Both the position numbers and the translations under genes were made by a program. A stretch of DNA of 64,000 nucleotides from Typha latifolia (lineage: Eukaryota; Streptophyta; Magnoliopsida; Poales; Typhaceae), in contig CM034099.1 in NCBI GenBank assembly GCA_019914945.1, forward strand, positions 19,990,704-20,054,703. The letters run 5' to 3'. Shown piece after piece: positions 12,621-23,245 of the stretch; within the stretch, counting starts at the first letter, position 1; the number at the start of each line of letters is the position of its first letter. The notes beneath the pieces were generated by a model, which was given only the letters and a program-made list of their open reading frames with translations, searched no databases and was not told where the DNA came from.

Positions 12621-13818
12621 AAACATACAAAAGAGGGAGAAAACAATACAACATGTGAACATGAGGGTCACAATTTATTGCCACTACTAGTAAAGGAGGT
12701 ATAGGCAATTTGGCTCAAAGTAAAAAGATTCTGTAGAAAAAATAAGAAAAGCTAAGACGAGTAGAGACTTTTAGAGAAATTGAAGAGCATATATATAACT
12801 GCATATTTGACAGTACAATACTTGATTTTTAAAACAAACCTCTCAAGCTTCAAGAGTTCCACAGTGATAGATCTAAAATACTATAAAAAGCAAGGTAAAT
12901 TATTAACAGTAAAATATTTTGATATAAGATACAAAGATAGAAGATTATCAAAATCAGTAAACGAGAATTTACATGCAAAGTAACAAGAGCCAAGATTATG
13001 ATTAAGAAATAGATGGGCTTAAAGATAGGAAAAGATTTGAGACAGATAATTTGTGTATCAGTTATAGCTGTAGAACAACAATAACCAAGGTAGAAAAATA
13101 TCTGCAATCAGGATCTACTTATTGCTAAACATAATTAGGATCGATAAGGCGTAAATGCAAGGACCAAGGTTTTATAGTAGGCACTGAATCTAAGATTCAG
13201 GTGAAGGAAATGTAATCCAAGAAACAAATCGAGAGGATGAATAAGTTGTCATTCATTTATTGCAACTCTATAGCACAACAAAATAGCAACTCATTACCCA
13301 GACAAGCAAATTCTTCCAATGTACAGTTACAAACTATCATGTGAGCTTAAGAATGCATTAGTGCAATGAAAAATTTAGCCAAGGTTATATCATTATAACA
13401 AGATTGAAGTACCATTAAGCCGAATTGAACTTGGTTAATAAATTATATGGAAAGATCATGTCTGAACACCAAAGATGGAATTGGGAACTCGCTATAATTC
13501 ACAAGATGAAAACTAGACAACTGGAAAGCCAGAAGAGAAATTGGAACATCTGAACATATGATCATAACTCAACTTTATTAAAGCAAATCACATTTGACTA
13601 GTTTTATGGAACTACTTCTAAAGCAAGTCACGTATGAACAAAACTGACTTTAACTAACAGATCTTTGCATTTGTAACTCAGTTTTCAATTTCTAATTTGA
13701 CTATAATGCAATAACGATAGTCTATCACAAACTGGGGACATATTTTTAGTTCTAACAAAATAGAATAGTTAAATATCCAGAACAATATAGCATCTGTCAA
13801 GGAACAGAATAACATTTA
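12621..13818. other. AT-rich intergenic DNA, nothing recognised
   Basis: Only short, compositionally random frames on both strands. Confidence 0.5.
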
Positions 13819-13985
13819 AGTCATTTTGTTTTCTTGACTAGTAAAATTCTGCTATTCCGACCAATTAAATATGTGATTCTTTTGGAAATCACAAAGTTAG
13901 GAGCTTTACTAAGAAGTTGGATATTCAATCAAGTATCATGAGCAAGATATAGTAAGATGGGATGCTTCCAGAGGGAGTTACAGAT

Positions 13986-14206
13986 TGTTACGAACCAGAT
14001 CTGGAACGATCCGTCCGTAGGATGATCCTGAGATTTTGAGTAGTAGTAATCTCAGAAATTCTGAATCTAATGGCTTTGGAATGGTTAATCAAAAATTTGG
14101 ATGAAAATTTATGATTAAAATAATAGAACAAGGTCGAAGAAGGGCAAAATAGTAATTAATTGACGTTGTGGCGGTCGTCAGAGGGTAGCTGACGACCAAA
14201 GGTGGT
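13986..14206 (-). repeat. truncated LTR, U5 end only
   Basis: Matches the first roughly 215 bases of the inverted LTR that starts at 14590, with many substitutions. It begins TGTTACGAACCAGATC, the reverse complement of the LTR 3' end. Confidence 0.8.
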
Positions 14207-14577
14207 GGTGGCAGTTTGGAGCTCCCCTCCATCTCTTTTAAGGGTGGAATTTTTCTTGCCATGAGTAGCTGATTCCGATGTGGCTGGCGATTCTGGCTGC
14301 ACAGGGGGCTGCTGTCGAGCTAAAATAATTGCTATCAAGGCTTGGACAGTCTTCTTGATCCTCTCAGAGCTCTATGTTACTCTCTTCGATAATTTCTGCA
14401 ACGAGTCCATGGACTCTAACAATGCCTTCGCCTACGCCGGTGGCTCATTGCTGACGACTGCTGGTGGTACTGAGGAAATCTCAACAGACATTGAGATGAA
14501 TTCTTAGTCCTCCATGGATGCAATCACCACCGGTTTAGCTTTGTATCGTGTGTTCATCATCGTCCGAGAAACGTTTG
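14207..14577 (-). pseudogene. gag remnant of the LTR element
   Basis: On the minus strand, downstream of the primer-binding site, a broken reading frame encodes a Gln/Pro/Ser-rich stretch (for example IILARQQPPVQPESPATSES) preceded by a region with MDSLQKLSKR. This resembles the N-terminal part of plant retrotransposon Gag by position and composition. It contains stop codons and runs into the truncated LTR, so most of gag and the start of pol are gone. Confidence 0.5.
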
Positions 14578-14589
14578 CTCTGATACTAA
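14577..14589 (-). other. primer-binding site, tRNA-iMet type
   Basis: Immediately inside the inverted LTR end TAACA, the minus strand reads TTAGTATCAGAGC. This differs by one base from the canonical TGGTATCAGAGC used by plant LTR elements primed by initiator tRNA-Met. Confidence 0.85.
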
Positions 14590-15385
14590 TGTTACGAATC
14601 AGATCTGGAACGATCTGTTCGTAGGATAATCCTGAGATTTTGAGAGGTAGTAATCTCGGAAGTTTTTGATCTAATGACTTTGGAATGAAGTCAATCAAAT
14701 ATTTGGATGAAAATTTACAATTAAAATAGTGGAGTAATATCGAAGTAGGGCAGAATAGTAATTAACTGACATTGCGACGGTCGTCGAATGGTAGCAAATG
14801 ACTAAGGGTGGTGATGGACGGCCGTGGGGTAGGATGGCTGCTGGAGGAAGGTCGTGGCTAGAGTTTGGAAGCGTTGAAGGTTCTACGGTAATGATCTACT
14901 CCTAGAAAAATAATGACGATCTAACGATTACGGTAAAAAATAAAGACGACAAGTAATGTAAGATAAATAAATTTAACTAAATATTTATTCCATGATAATC
15001 AATTAGGGATGTACTTTTTCCACATATTTAAAGAGACTAGCCCTAGACCGACTTTCATTAGGATTTGCCTTATTAGCTTATATTAAAGATAAACATCACT
15101 TAGAGATAATTATGACTTAGCTAAATCAACATTCCTTATCTTTCTCGAATTACTCCTTCGTTCCGCCGTAGATAGATTCCGAATCTGGAGAAGTCGTAAA
15201 TACCAAAGTTATAGATCTAGAGGTTGATGATCTTATCCAGCTGGTTTGATATTATTCTGACATCTGTAGAATATTATGCGAAAATTTTCCTAAAAATGCG
15301 CATAGCTGGATTTAGCTAAGTAATTAAAATTATAACCTATTAAGGCTCTAATTAAACTAAATAAGCAAATAAGATAACTAGACTC
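14590..15385 (-). repeat. LTR, inverted copy
   Basis: Reverse complement of 15951-16687 with scattered differences. It lacks the first roughly 57 bases present in the right LTR, so the inversion or deletion breakpoint lies inside this LTR. Confidence 0.8.
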
Positions 15386-15441
15386 CATACCACCCACCTA
15401 TGCTGCTAGCCATGCCGGAACATCCCACCTAAGAACCGGCC

Positions 15442-15897
15442 ATGGTAGAAACCACACACACCATGATGGTCGAACAAGAGTGCATTGAACCATTGGTAGA
15501 CGAAAGCACCCTAGAGTTTGGAGCGGATGCACCCCTTGAGTGCGCACATCAAGGCTCGGCCCCACCACATGGTGACATGCCACTAGCTGAAAACCCGCCT
15601 CATCCGATGGCTAGGGCTTGCTTTGATTTGACAACGCCTAGGGTTTTGGCAAGACCATTTGTAGCTATAGTTTGGCTCGAACCATCCGCGGTTAGGATTT
15701 GGTTCGAGCCAACCATGGCTAAGGCAGATTATGGCTCAAACCAGCGAGCCTTAAAGAAGAAAACACCACGGGGCCCCTTCCAAGTGATAGATGGGACGCA
15801 CAGGAAGATCAATGACATAAAGTTCGAGAGCGGACGAAGGTTTGAAAATCACCATGAACACCTTGAGGACAAGGTGGACGAAAACGTGGTGGATTGA
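15442..15897 (+). pseudogene. remnant internal frame next to the 3' LTR
   Basis: Open frame of 151 codons between the two LTR arms, ending in EDKVDENVVD at the start of the right LTR. Its position matches the C-terminal tail of a retrotransposon polyprotein, and its last codons overlap a purine-rich tract (AAGGTGGACGAAAACGTGG) that could be the polypurine tract. No protease, reverse transcriptase, RNase H or integrase motif is present, so it is not a working polyprotein. Confidence 0.4.
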
Positions 15898-16687
15898 TAC
15901 GATCTGGGTCAAATCGGATCACATCATGAGGACATTGGGCTTAATGGATTGAGTCTAATTATCTTATTTGCTTATTTAGTTTAGTTAGAGCCTTAATAGA
16001 TTAGAATTTTATTTAATTAGTTAAATTCAGCTCTGCGCAGTTTTGGAAAAATATTTGCAGAATATTTTACAGACGTCAGAATAATATCAAACCAACTGGA
16101 TAAGATCGCCGACATCCAGATTTATAACTTTAGTATTCATGACTTCTCCAAATTTGAAAACTAAGGATTAATTCGAGAAAGATAAGTAAGACTGATTTAG
16201 TTAAGTCATGTTTATCTTTAACATGAGCTAATAAGACAAATCTTAATAAAAGTCGGTCTATGGTTAGCCTATATGTGGAGTGCATCCCTAATTGATTATC
16301 ATGGAATGAATATTGTGTTAAATTAAGTTTATTTAACTTGCATTACTTATCGTCTTTATTTTTTACCGTAACCGATCTATCTTTTTAGAAGTAGATCATA
16401 GCCGTAGAACCTCCAACGCTTCCAAACTTTAGCCACCACCTTCCTCCAGCAGCCACGCTACCCTACCCTACGACCGTCCACCAACCCTCTGACGACCCCC
16501 GCAATATCAGTTAATTACTATTGTGCCCTACTTCGACCTTATTCCACTTATTTTAATTATAAATTTTCATTCGAATCTCTGATTGATTTCATTCTAAAAC
16601 TATTAGATCTGAAACTTCAGAGATTACTACCACTCAAAATCTTAAGATCATCCTACAAACGGATCGTTCCAAATCTGATTCGTAACA
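15895..16687 (+). repeat. LTR, plus-strand copy (793 bp)
   Basis: Begins TGATACGATCTGGGTC after the purine-rich tract and ends GATTCGTAACA. It is the most complete LTR copy of the element. Confidence 0.75.
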
Positions 16688-16880
16688 CAAATGAAGAAAC
16701 TTTGTAGGTTTAATTTACTTCCAGATAATAAACAAAGAGAGTAATTTACAATGATGGGTAGTAATATGACCGCTAAGTAAAATATTCGAATAGGAAGACA
16801 TTGATGTCTAATTGGTGCACAACAGCACAAATCGAGGTTGATACTTAAAACATAACTAATATTATGCATACTTGTAATCT

Positions 16881-17922
16881 AGAGAAAATATAATGAGACA
16901 ATGAAATTACCTAAGCAATTAAATCACACGATTTGAGTTAAAATCCAAAACCACGAACTACCAGGTGAGATCAAAATCCAGAACGAAAACGAGAGATCGA
17001 GTCTTTTATTTTTAGATTTAATGCATCGGTCTCCTATAACATGTCAGGGGCAGATCGATCATGGAATTAGGAGTACGAAAAAATGATGCCAAAGGTTAAT
17101 GCGTTCCTTGGCATCGTTCGTCTACTCTAAAGAAACTCAAACTCCCATCAACAAGAAACCAGAATAGAGAACTCATCATACAAATCACCCATCACGAACA
17201 AATAAAGAATAAGATTCCATATACAAGAAACAAACCAATCGAACCTGATCTCTCATCATATCGCGATGTCTCAATCCGACCTTGGACGATGAAGAAGATG
17301 ATCCAGCTCTCCAACTCATCTGATGGATTCGCGGCCTATGGAAACCCGATGTGATGAAAACCCTAGGTGAAGACGGACGACGCCAAGACAGAGGAGGAGA
17401 AGAGAGGAGAGGAGGGAAGAAAGAATACGAGGGAAGCAAAACTGACCTCGGTAATGATACGCGCCGTCTCCTTTTAAAGAGAGTAGACTCGCAATACGCG
17501 GGGCCCACGAGATACGCAGGACCCATGGATACGTCGTGTTGCATCGCCGTTAATCCCTAACCACTTACTCAGACTAATACAGAAACGCCGTCTAAATGAA
17601 ACGTTACTTGCACTTGTTTCGCGTGGGTGGCACGCGGGCGTTGTGGATGGCGGGAACCTTAGTGAGCTAATTTGAATAACGCTTTCTTTTTAACTTTTCG
17701 TTTTTTGATTGATCGGATAATGTTGCTCGCCTCGCTTAAGCTAGAAAAATAATATTAAAGATGATTACATCAGCAATATTTACTTAATATTCTGACTAAG
17801 TACCATTTTTTTTATATTTTTCTTATTTGTGAAAAAAAAACAGTGAGGAGAAGATGTCCGTGATAATGAATTATTATTAAGAATAAAGTTAACATCATAG
17901 AATTAATATATACTAACAAGTT
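16881..17922. other. intergenic DNA with one possible orphan exon
   Basis: Apart from the possible exon at 17245-17319 I see no gene. The 17330-17470 stretch is GC- and purine-rich on the plus strand (CT-rich on the minus strand), like the 5' leader of a minus-strand gene. Confidence 0.4.
17245..17319 (-). CDS. possible first coding exon of an unidentified gene
   Basis: On the minus strand a CT-rich leader is followed by an ATG starting MSWRAGSSSSSSKVGLRHRD, continuing to MMRDQ and then a possible GT donor (CAG|GTTCGA). The exon is exactly 25 codons. Its leader and Ser-rich N-terminus look like a genuine plant gene start. No further exons could be joined between here and the COPT5 gene. It may be the start of a gene broken by insertions in 11-17 kb, a noncoding RNA, or chance. 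The family is not recognised. Confidence 0.25.
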
Positions 17923-18030
17923 ATTTCAAGCATGGATGGTCACGTCCGCGACGTACCGGCACGAGGAATTAATATATACTAACAAGTTATTTCAAGCATG
18001 GATGGTCACGTCCGCGATGTACAGGCACGA
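17899..18030 (+). repeat. 66-bp tandem duplication covering the MITE border
   Basis: The stretch from about 17899 is repeated with a 66-base period. It holds flanking sequence, the 8-bp target site ATTTCAAG and the first roughly 35 bases of the MITE. The target site plus MITE start occurs at 17923-17931 and again at 17989-17997. Confidence 0.85.
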
Positions 18031-18398
18031 GGGGGTGCCGCACGGCACCCCTCCTAATAGTTTCGTTGCTTGTCATCAATCTTGTTGTCGAGCTATCCGT
18101 CGTTGCTCACCGTCGTCGTTCGTCGTCGCCTAATCTCGCATCGGGTGCCCTAGTCCGAGAGATTCGGAACTTAAGTTTTTAACTGATAACTTTATATATG
18201 TATATATATATATATATATCTCGATCTCTCTTGATTTCTCTTTCTCTCTCTCGATCTCTCTTCCGCCTACCTCAAGCTAGGGCACCCAACGCTAGATCGG
18301 ACTACGGCGACGGCGAGAGGCGATTGGCGAGTAGCGACAGCAACGGTGAAGGTGAATATCCCTTTTTTTTCTCTCCTCTTACGGCACGGCCATCGTTG
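17931..18398 (+). mobile_element. hAT-type MITE, copy 1
   Basis: Ends are CATGGATGGTCACG on the left and CAACGATGGCCGTG on the right (minus strand), resembling hAT termini. An 8-bp duplication ATTTCAAG flanks it (17923-17930 and 18399-18406). The interior is palindromic: GGTGCCCTAGTCCGAG near 18139 and its inverted form near 18275. It also has a short perfect GTGCCGCACGGCAC palindrome near the left end. A second family member is at 35407-35921 in opposite orientation. No transposase is encoded. Confidence 0.85.
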
Positions 18399-18406
18399 AT
18401 TTCAAG

Positions 18407-19829
18407 ACGCTATAATCAAGGGCAAAATAAATGCTTAAACTGTCATTTTCAAAAATTTATGGGCATCTGTCAACAAGTAAAAAAAAACATCATTTTGCTG
18501 CCCATTGAATCCCCGCTACCTTTCAAATAAGAATTGGGTTTCACGGAACTGGCTGGGAACTGGAACTCCATTTCAGATCTCATGGTATTTCATGTGAAGT
18601 ATTCATCATTACACAAGAAGAGTATTCTATGAACATATACACATACAAAATATCAAATCCCTGTGCAGGCAAACCAGGATCCGGATGAATTACATTCATC
18701 ATAAGTCAACTGAAAAAGATGATGAGAAAACTCTGCCCAAATACCAGAGAGATGAAAAGGATTGCATCATAAAATAAAAGTAGACGAGGACAAAAGGAAT
18801 AGAACCATGTGATGGTGTAAATGAATGTCTACTTGACACATTTTCCTGTTATCCTGACGAATGATTAATTGTAAGAGAGAATACAAACTACGTTATCAAC
18901 TCTTGAAGACGTCAGAGAATAAACTACACTCTGCGATCTACTCAAACAATAATTCAGAAACCCAAAACATGAAAAATCCAGACATTCCGAAGCAATAAAG
19001 ATAAAATGAACGATAGAGTTGGAGTTTGTTCGAGCCCAAGGCAGGACTTCAGAAAACTTCAAACAAATTCTCTTCACCAAGTTATTAGAAAAACATAAGC
19101 CGCCATGATTATAAAAAACATAAGGAAGCACATGCATAGCACATATGCATGAATTATTGGCAAATCGAAAGGCCATTATTGTCCATCTTTACTGAAACTT
19201 TGTTGGAGTCGCCCATCCTTGCTGTGCATATAATCAGTTCAAAAAAGAGTACAAATAAATGGAAAACATAGGTATATCACATTCCCCACCGCCACTAATC
19301 CCCCATATAGAGTTTAAAGCAGGTCGCCATACACACATGTTAGCAAACAGAAATAAACAAGGAAAATTTTACATAGCTCAACAGCACCTTTTGCATAAAA
19401 GTACACAGATGAACAGAAAAAGGCAAACTGATCTGACTAGCGACCGGTAAATGACTGATATGGAGTCAATTTCACGATTTAGCTAAGTAAGCATAATGAT
19501 GTTAAGGATTAATATACATAATGTATTCTACAGGCAATCCTAGAAACAAGCTTAAAAGACACATAATATTTCTTGCCAGTGACACATCAAGTGAAAGGAT
19601 GAGGTGCGAAATAATTTTAGTTATCAAAAGCATAATATATAGAAGAGGGAAAGCAGTAATATAGTAATTTATCATTCATCTAAATATGTGCAATGTTTTA
19701 CTCCTATCAAGAATACAAGGCTATGTAAGTGTGGTACTTGCTTGGAGTTCCATACCGGATAGATTATTTACATAATCCAAATAACCAGGTTCTGACAAAT
19801 CTGTAGACTTCTCAGTTTGCAAAATAATG
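18407..19829. other. downstream flank of the CCX gene, nothing recognised
   Basis: AT-rich sequence with short frames only. The part nearest 19829 will include the 3' UTR of the exchanger gene. Confidence 0.5.
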
Positions 19830-21746
19830 TTAGTGCAGGCCAAACATCGGTCTGTTTCCAGCTGCTGCACTCACCCTAATTGACAGAAATATCAGATAAA
19901 GAGCTATAAGGCTAATTCCTAGCATCTTACTGGGACGCATTTCACTACGGGGGAGAGCGAAAAGAACCCAGAGGAGGCCACATATAAGAAACCCCATGGT
20001 ATAAATCAATGAACTATTCTTTGGAAGAACATAGGATGCAGGCCTCGCTGACCATGCTGCAATCAACACTGAGATTCCTAGTCCAACAAGCGTGTTGAAC
20101 ATGGGCCCAGCATAGCATCCTGAGATAGCAACTTGAACCTCATCACTGCCTTTCAGTGCCAAAGCTACGTTCGACGTCAAGTCACCCATTGAATTACCCC
20201 ATGCTAACACTGTTAAACCAAGAATAGATGGGTTGATATGCAGTATTGTGCCCAAGGCTACCAAAAGTGCAAGCAACTCATTAGCAACAATATAAAACCA
20301 GATGATACTCATAAAGAAACCTCCCAGAACCCATGGCAACAAGTATCTTCGTGGTGGATTCTCATTAGTGGTAAATAGCAAAGCCAAGGCCCCAAGAAAC
20401 ACTCCGACAATGCCAGCAGCTGTATAAGCGTTTATATTAACTCTGGAGTCCTCCTTGTCATGGGTGTCCCAAAGAAATGCCAAAAGAAATGGTGCTAGGG
20501 AAGCACTAGTGACCGCGAATGCCTTTGACCACCTATCTTCCTCGACGACGGGAATGGTGCACCTTCTTGGGAAGGTCAGAGGCATCTCCGCGAAAGCTAA
20601 AACTTTGAGCAGCAACGACTTATCATCTTCTGCTTCATCCCCCCAACCCCAGAGAGGCTTTGACTTATCAAACGTACCACTCCTGTGTCCATAATTTGAG
20701 AAGATAGCCACATGCGAAGCCCACATCCATTGAGGGAGCGAGGTAAACTGAGGCACATCGCCAATGGCAACATCGTCAAGAAATGGGTTGTAAATGGACG
20801 TGTCCTCGTCCCCTCCATTAGAAAAGATGCTTCCTGCAACTGGAATCAAAGGGTGCACCGCGTCCAACTTCAACATATGAGCATGCTTCCCCAATAGCTC
20901 ATGCGCTGCCACGACAAAGGCATAAACCAAGTATATCATAACAAACGTAGCTGCTCCAATAATATCCACCTTCCCAATAATCAAAATTATTGACAACACA
21001 ACCAGTGTGAACAGGAAGAAGGTAACATCCCTGATAAAGCATTTACGATCAATCTGAACATTCTTCTTCGCAACACACAAAGAGACTATCCCAACAACCA
21101 CACAAGTAACAAATAAAGCTCCACCTAAAACACTATTCAGGCCAACTTCACCTGAGCCAGAGCCCATAAAAGCTGCTATGCTTGCGAAAACATCCGGAGC
21201 GCCATTTCCGAGAGGGAGGAGCGTAACCCCAGCGACGGTCGGAGGAAGCCTCAATAAGTTCGCCAGCTTTGAAAGACTACAGCAAAAGTAATCGGCAGCA
21301 GTATTGCCCAATAGATAAAACAACGCAAGTAGCCATAGAACAAGCACGGCGTAACCCAATACATGAAAATTCTCACAGGTGCAGTGGAAGAACATGAAGT
21401 AATCAAACAGCCCACCGTAGCTGCACTCTCTATGTGACCTCAGGAACTCGCAAGCATTGGCAAAGCCCTCGTGTTGGGTTATGCCGGAGCATACTGCATT
21501 GGGATTGACGACAAATTCGAAATTTTCAGATATATTCGCCGAATTGGGTAAAGAAAGCTCAGCTATCCGCTGACGGGGATTGATATTGGACTCGTAAATC
21601 TTCCACGGGGGGCCAAAATTTGATCTTTGGTTTAGAAATGGATTCCTAACAACGTCGCCTCTATTGTAGAAGAAGAGGAGCAATACCAGAGCACACGATG
21701 CAGCGAAAGCTGCACGATATCCGTGCTTCGGCTTCGTCATCCCCAA
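19830..21746 (-). CDS. cation/calcium exchanger, CCX family (638 aa)
   Basis: Intronless membrane antiporter of the Ca2+/cation exchanger superfamily. CCX proteins exchange K+, Na+, Ca2+ or Mn2+ across endomembranes or the plasma membrane. An N-terminal signal-anchor segment lies at about residues 12-27, followed by a Cys-containing extramembrane stretch (C86, C99, C107, C121, C123). Both hallmark alpha repeats are complete: GNGAPD at residues 180-185 followed by VFASIAAF, and GNSMGD at 517-522 followed by LTSNVALA. A hydrophilic loop of roughly 120 residues (about 290-410) separates the two membrane halves. The Pro in the first motif (GNGAPD) and GNS in the second are typical of CCX rather than of CAX or NCX. 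At 638 residues it is close to the CCX3/CCX4 group. Which paralogue and which ion are not decidable from sequence alone. Confidence 0.93.
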   Translation of the reverse strand: MGMTKPKHGYRAAFAASCALVLLLFFYNRGDVVRNPFLNQRSNFGPPWKIYESNINPRQRIAELSLPNSANISENFEFVVNPNAVCSGITQHEGFANACEFLRSHRECSYGGLFDYFMFFHCTCENFHVLGYAVLVLWLLALFYLLGNTAADYFCCSLSKLANLLRLPPTVAGVTLLPLGNGAPDVFASIAAFMGSGSGEVGLNSVLGGALFVTCVVVGIVSLCVAKKNVQIDRKCFIRDVTFFLFTLVVLSIILIIGKVDIIGAATFVMIYLVYAFVVAAHELLGKHAHMLKLDAVHPLIPVAGSIFSNGGDEDTSIYNPFLDDVAIGDVPQFTSLPQWMWASHVAIFSNYGHRSGTFDKSKPLWGWGDEAEDDKSLLLKVLAFAEMPLTFPRRCTIPVVEEDRWSKAFAVTSASLAPFLLAFLWDTHDKEDSRVNINAYTAAGIVGVFLGALALLFTTNENPPRRYLLPWVLGGFFMSIIWFYIVANELLALLVALGTILHINPSILGLTVLAWGNSMGDLTSNVALALKGSDEVQVAISGCYAGPMFNTLVGLGISVLIAAWSARPASYVLPKNSSLIYTMGFLICGLLWVLFALPRSEMRPSKMLGISLIALYLIFLSIRVSAAAGNRPMFGLH

Positions 21747-21759
21747 GAAATTCCGCAGC

Positions 21760-22780
21760 GAGGCGCACCGAGTAGCGGATGAGAAATATAGATTGGGTCG
21801 CTTAAGAGAATTAGAGTAGGCGATGAGGATTTTGAGGGGTCAATTAGAGTTTTCTAACCTGAATCTAATTGGGTATTTTTGGGAGCGGGAGCGTGCCTCG
21901 GAATTGGTGATGCCTCCTCTCGTACGAGAGAGAAGAACTCGGAGCAGTTACGCGTCTCCGTGCGGTGGTTCCCGCGTAAGCGGAGACCAGCGGCAGGCAC
22001 GTGCACTGAACGTGGCATAAAAGCCCAACTAAGAAGTGGCTTATAATTCTAAAGCCAGCATGATATTATCATTCGTGGGCTAGATGATGGTCTGGGCCCA
22101 TTACATGTTATATAAATAAATAAATAAATTTATTTATTTATTTATATTATGGATAAATTTCACTTATTCTAATGTGTATTTTATCTAAATTATAGGAGCT
22201 TATTTGAAAGGTAATCCTTCTTACCTCCTCCCTTATTAGTTCTTGGGCATTATCCTTATATCTCTTAGTTGCTAGAGTTTGTTAACTCTTCGTTTAATGC
22301 TGTCTATTATAAGCAAATTCACGGTTACAAACTTTTTCGTCTCAAAATTTATAAAACTTACATTAAATATTAAATTTAAGATCATCTAATTTATTAGAAG
22401 TCGAAATTCTAAATAGATCGTTTTAAAACTCGTCTGGTAGTCCCTTTGGTAACCAATTAATCATTAATCCATATAATTTAATTTGCTTCGTTCGCGTCTC
22501 ATTATTGATTCTTAGATCCTTTTTATAACGTGACTTTTCCACATCGTTCAGCCGCGATCGGCATGCCAGCTATAACGATCGCTCATAATCGGTGGGCTTC
22601 TTGGATATTAAAAGATTATCAAGCAAAAGAAAGAAATTAAAAAAAAAAGGAGTAGTGGGCCGCATCAACGGTCATCGCTAACCCGTTCCAAAAATCCGAC
22701 GCGCGCGCAATAGCGATATTCCGACAACCAACGTCTTCGTTTGATCTCCTCGCTTCGCTTTACTCGCATCTAGTTGCAAT
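21760..22780. promoter_or_regulatory. intergenic region between the divergent CCX and SRL2/EFOP genes
   Basis: About 1.1 kb shared by two genes reading outward, so it should hold both promoters. It contains a perfect 36-base AT palindrome (22111-22146). No other element could be defined. Confidence 0.5.
22111..22146. repeat. perfect 36-bp AT palindrome
   Basis: Eighteen bases starting TATAAATAAATAAATAAA are followed directly by their exact reverse complement, with no loop. Confidence 0.9.
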
Positions 22781-22803
22781 TATATATATATATATATATA
22801 TAG
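22780..22803 (+). promoter_or_regulatory. (TA)n tract, likely TATA region of the SRL2/EFOP gene
   Basis: An uninterrupted TA run lies just upstream of the CT/GA-rich 5' leader (about 22830-22943). That leader is spliced by a GT at 22944 to an acceptor at 23241-23242. Confidence 0.45.
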
Positions 22804-23245
22804 ATACTAAGACGTTTATTCCCTACAGAAATCTCTCAGCTCTGCAATATTTCCGCACGGGAGGGAGAGGGAAGCGGAAGAGGAGGGAGAAAGGAGACGG
22901 TCTCTCCTCCTAATCTCTCTATCCGTGGTCGCCGCCTCTCGAGGTAAATCTCGACATGAGATTGATTCCCCCCTTCTCTTTGCCATAATACCTCGCAATT
23001 CTGTCTCGATCCCGTAATTCTCTCGAATGATTTTGCGATCGATGGTATTTAGATCAAATTTATTGGGGGAGATGGGTTCTTGGATGACGTTGACGTTAGA
23101 TCGTGGGAGCAGCTCGATGGTTTAAAGAATTGTTTATTTACGTCGCGAGATGATTCGAGAATTGAGTAGTCTCCTTTGTTGCTTAATGTAGAATAATGCT
23201 TGGATCTGAGACCTTCAATTGAGGTGGTTATACCTGCGTTAGAAG

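Larger units (their letters stand above)
13986..16687. mobile_element. rearranged palindromic LTR retrotransposon (2.7 kb)
   Basis: Non-autonomous, decayed element. From left to right: a truncated inverted LTR 3' end (13986 to about 14206), an inverted 5' internal stretch with gag remnant and primer-binding site, an inverted LTR (14590 to about 15385), a plus-strand remnant ending in a purine-rich tract (about 15400-15894), and a plus-strand LTR (15895-16687). LTR borders are TGATACG...TAACA. The element is flanked by CAGAT on the left (13981-13985) and CAAAT on the right (16688-16692), a 4/5 match to a 5-bp target duplication. The empty paralogous site at 11219-11580 confirms the insertion borders. 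Both outer ends are the U5 (TAACA) end. The priming site suggests an ordinary plant Ty3 or Ty1 element; the lineage cannot be fixed. Confidence 0.8.

Noticed and set aside
18865..19176. Minus-strand frame of 103 codons downstream of the CCX gene
   Set aside because: Low-complexity hydrophobic composition, no domain, and it lies in likely 3' flank.
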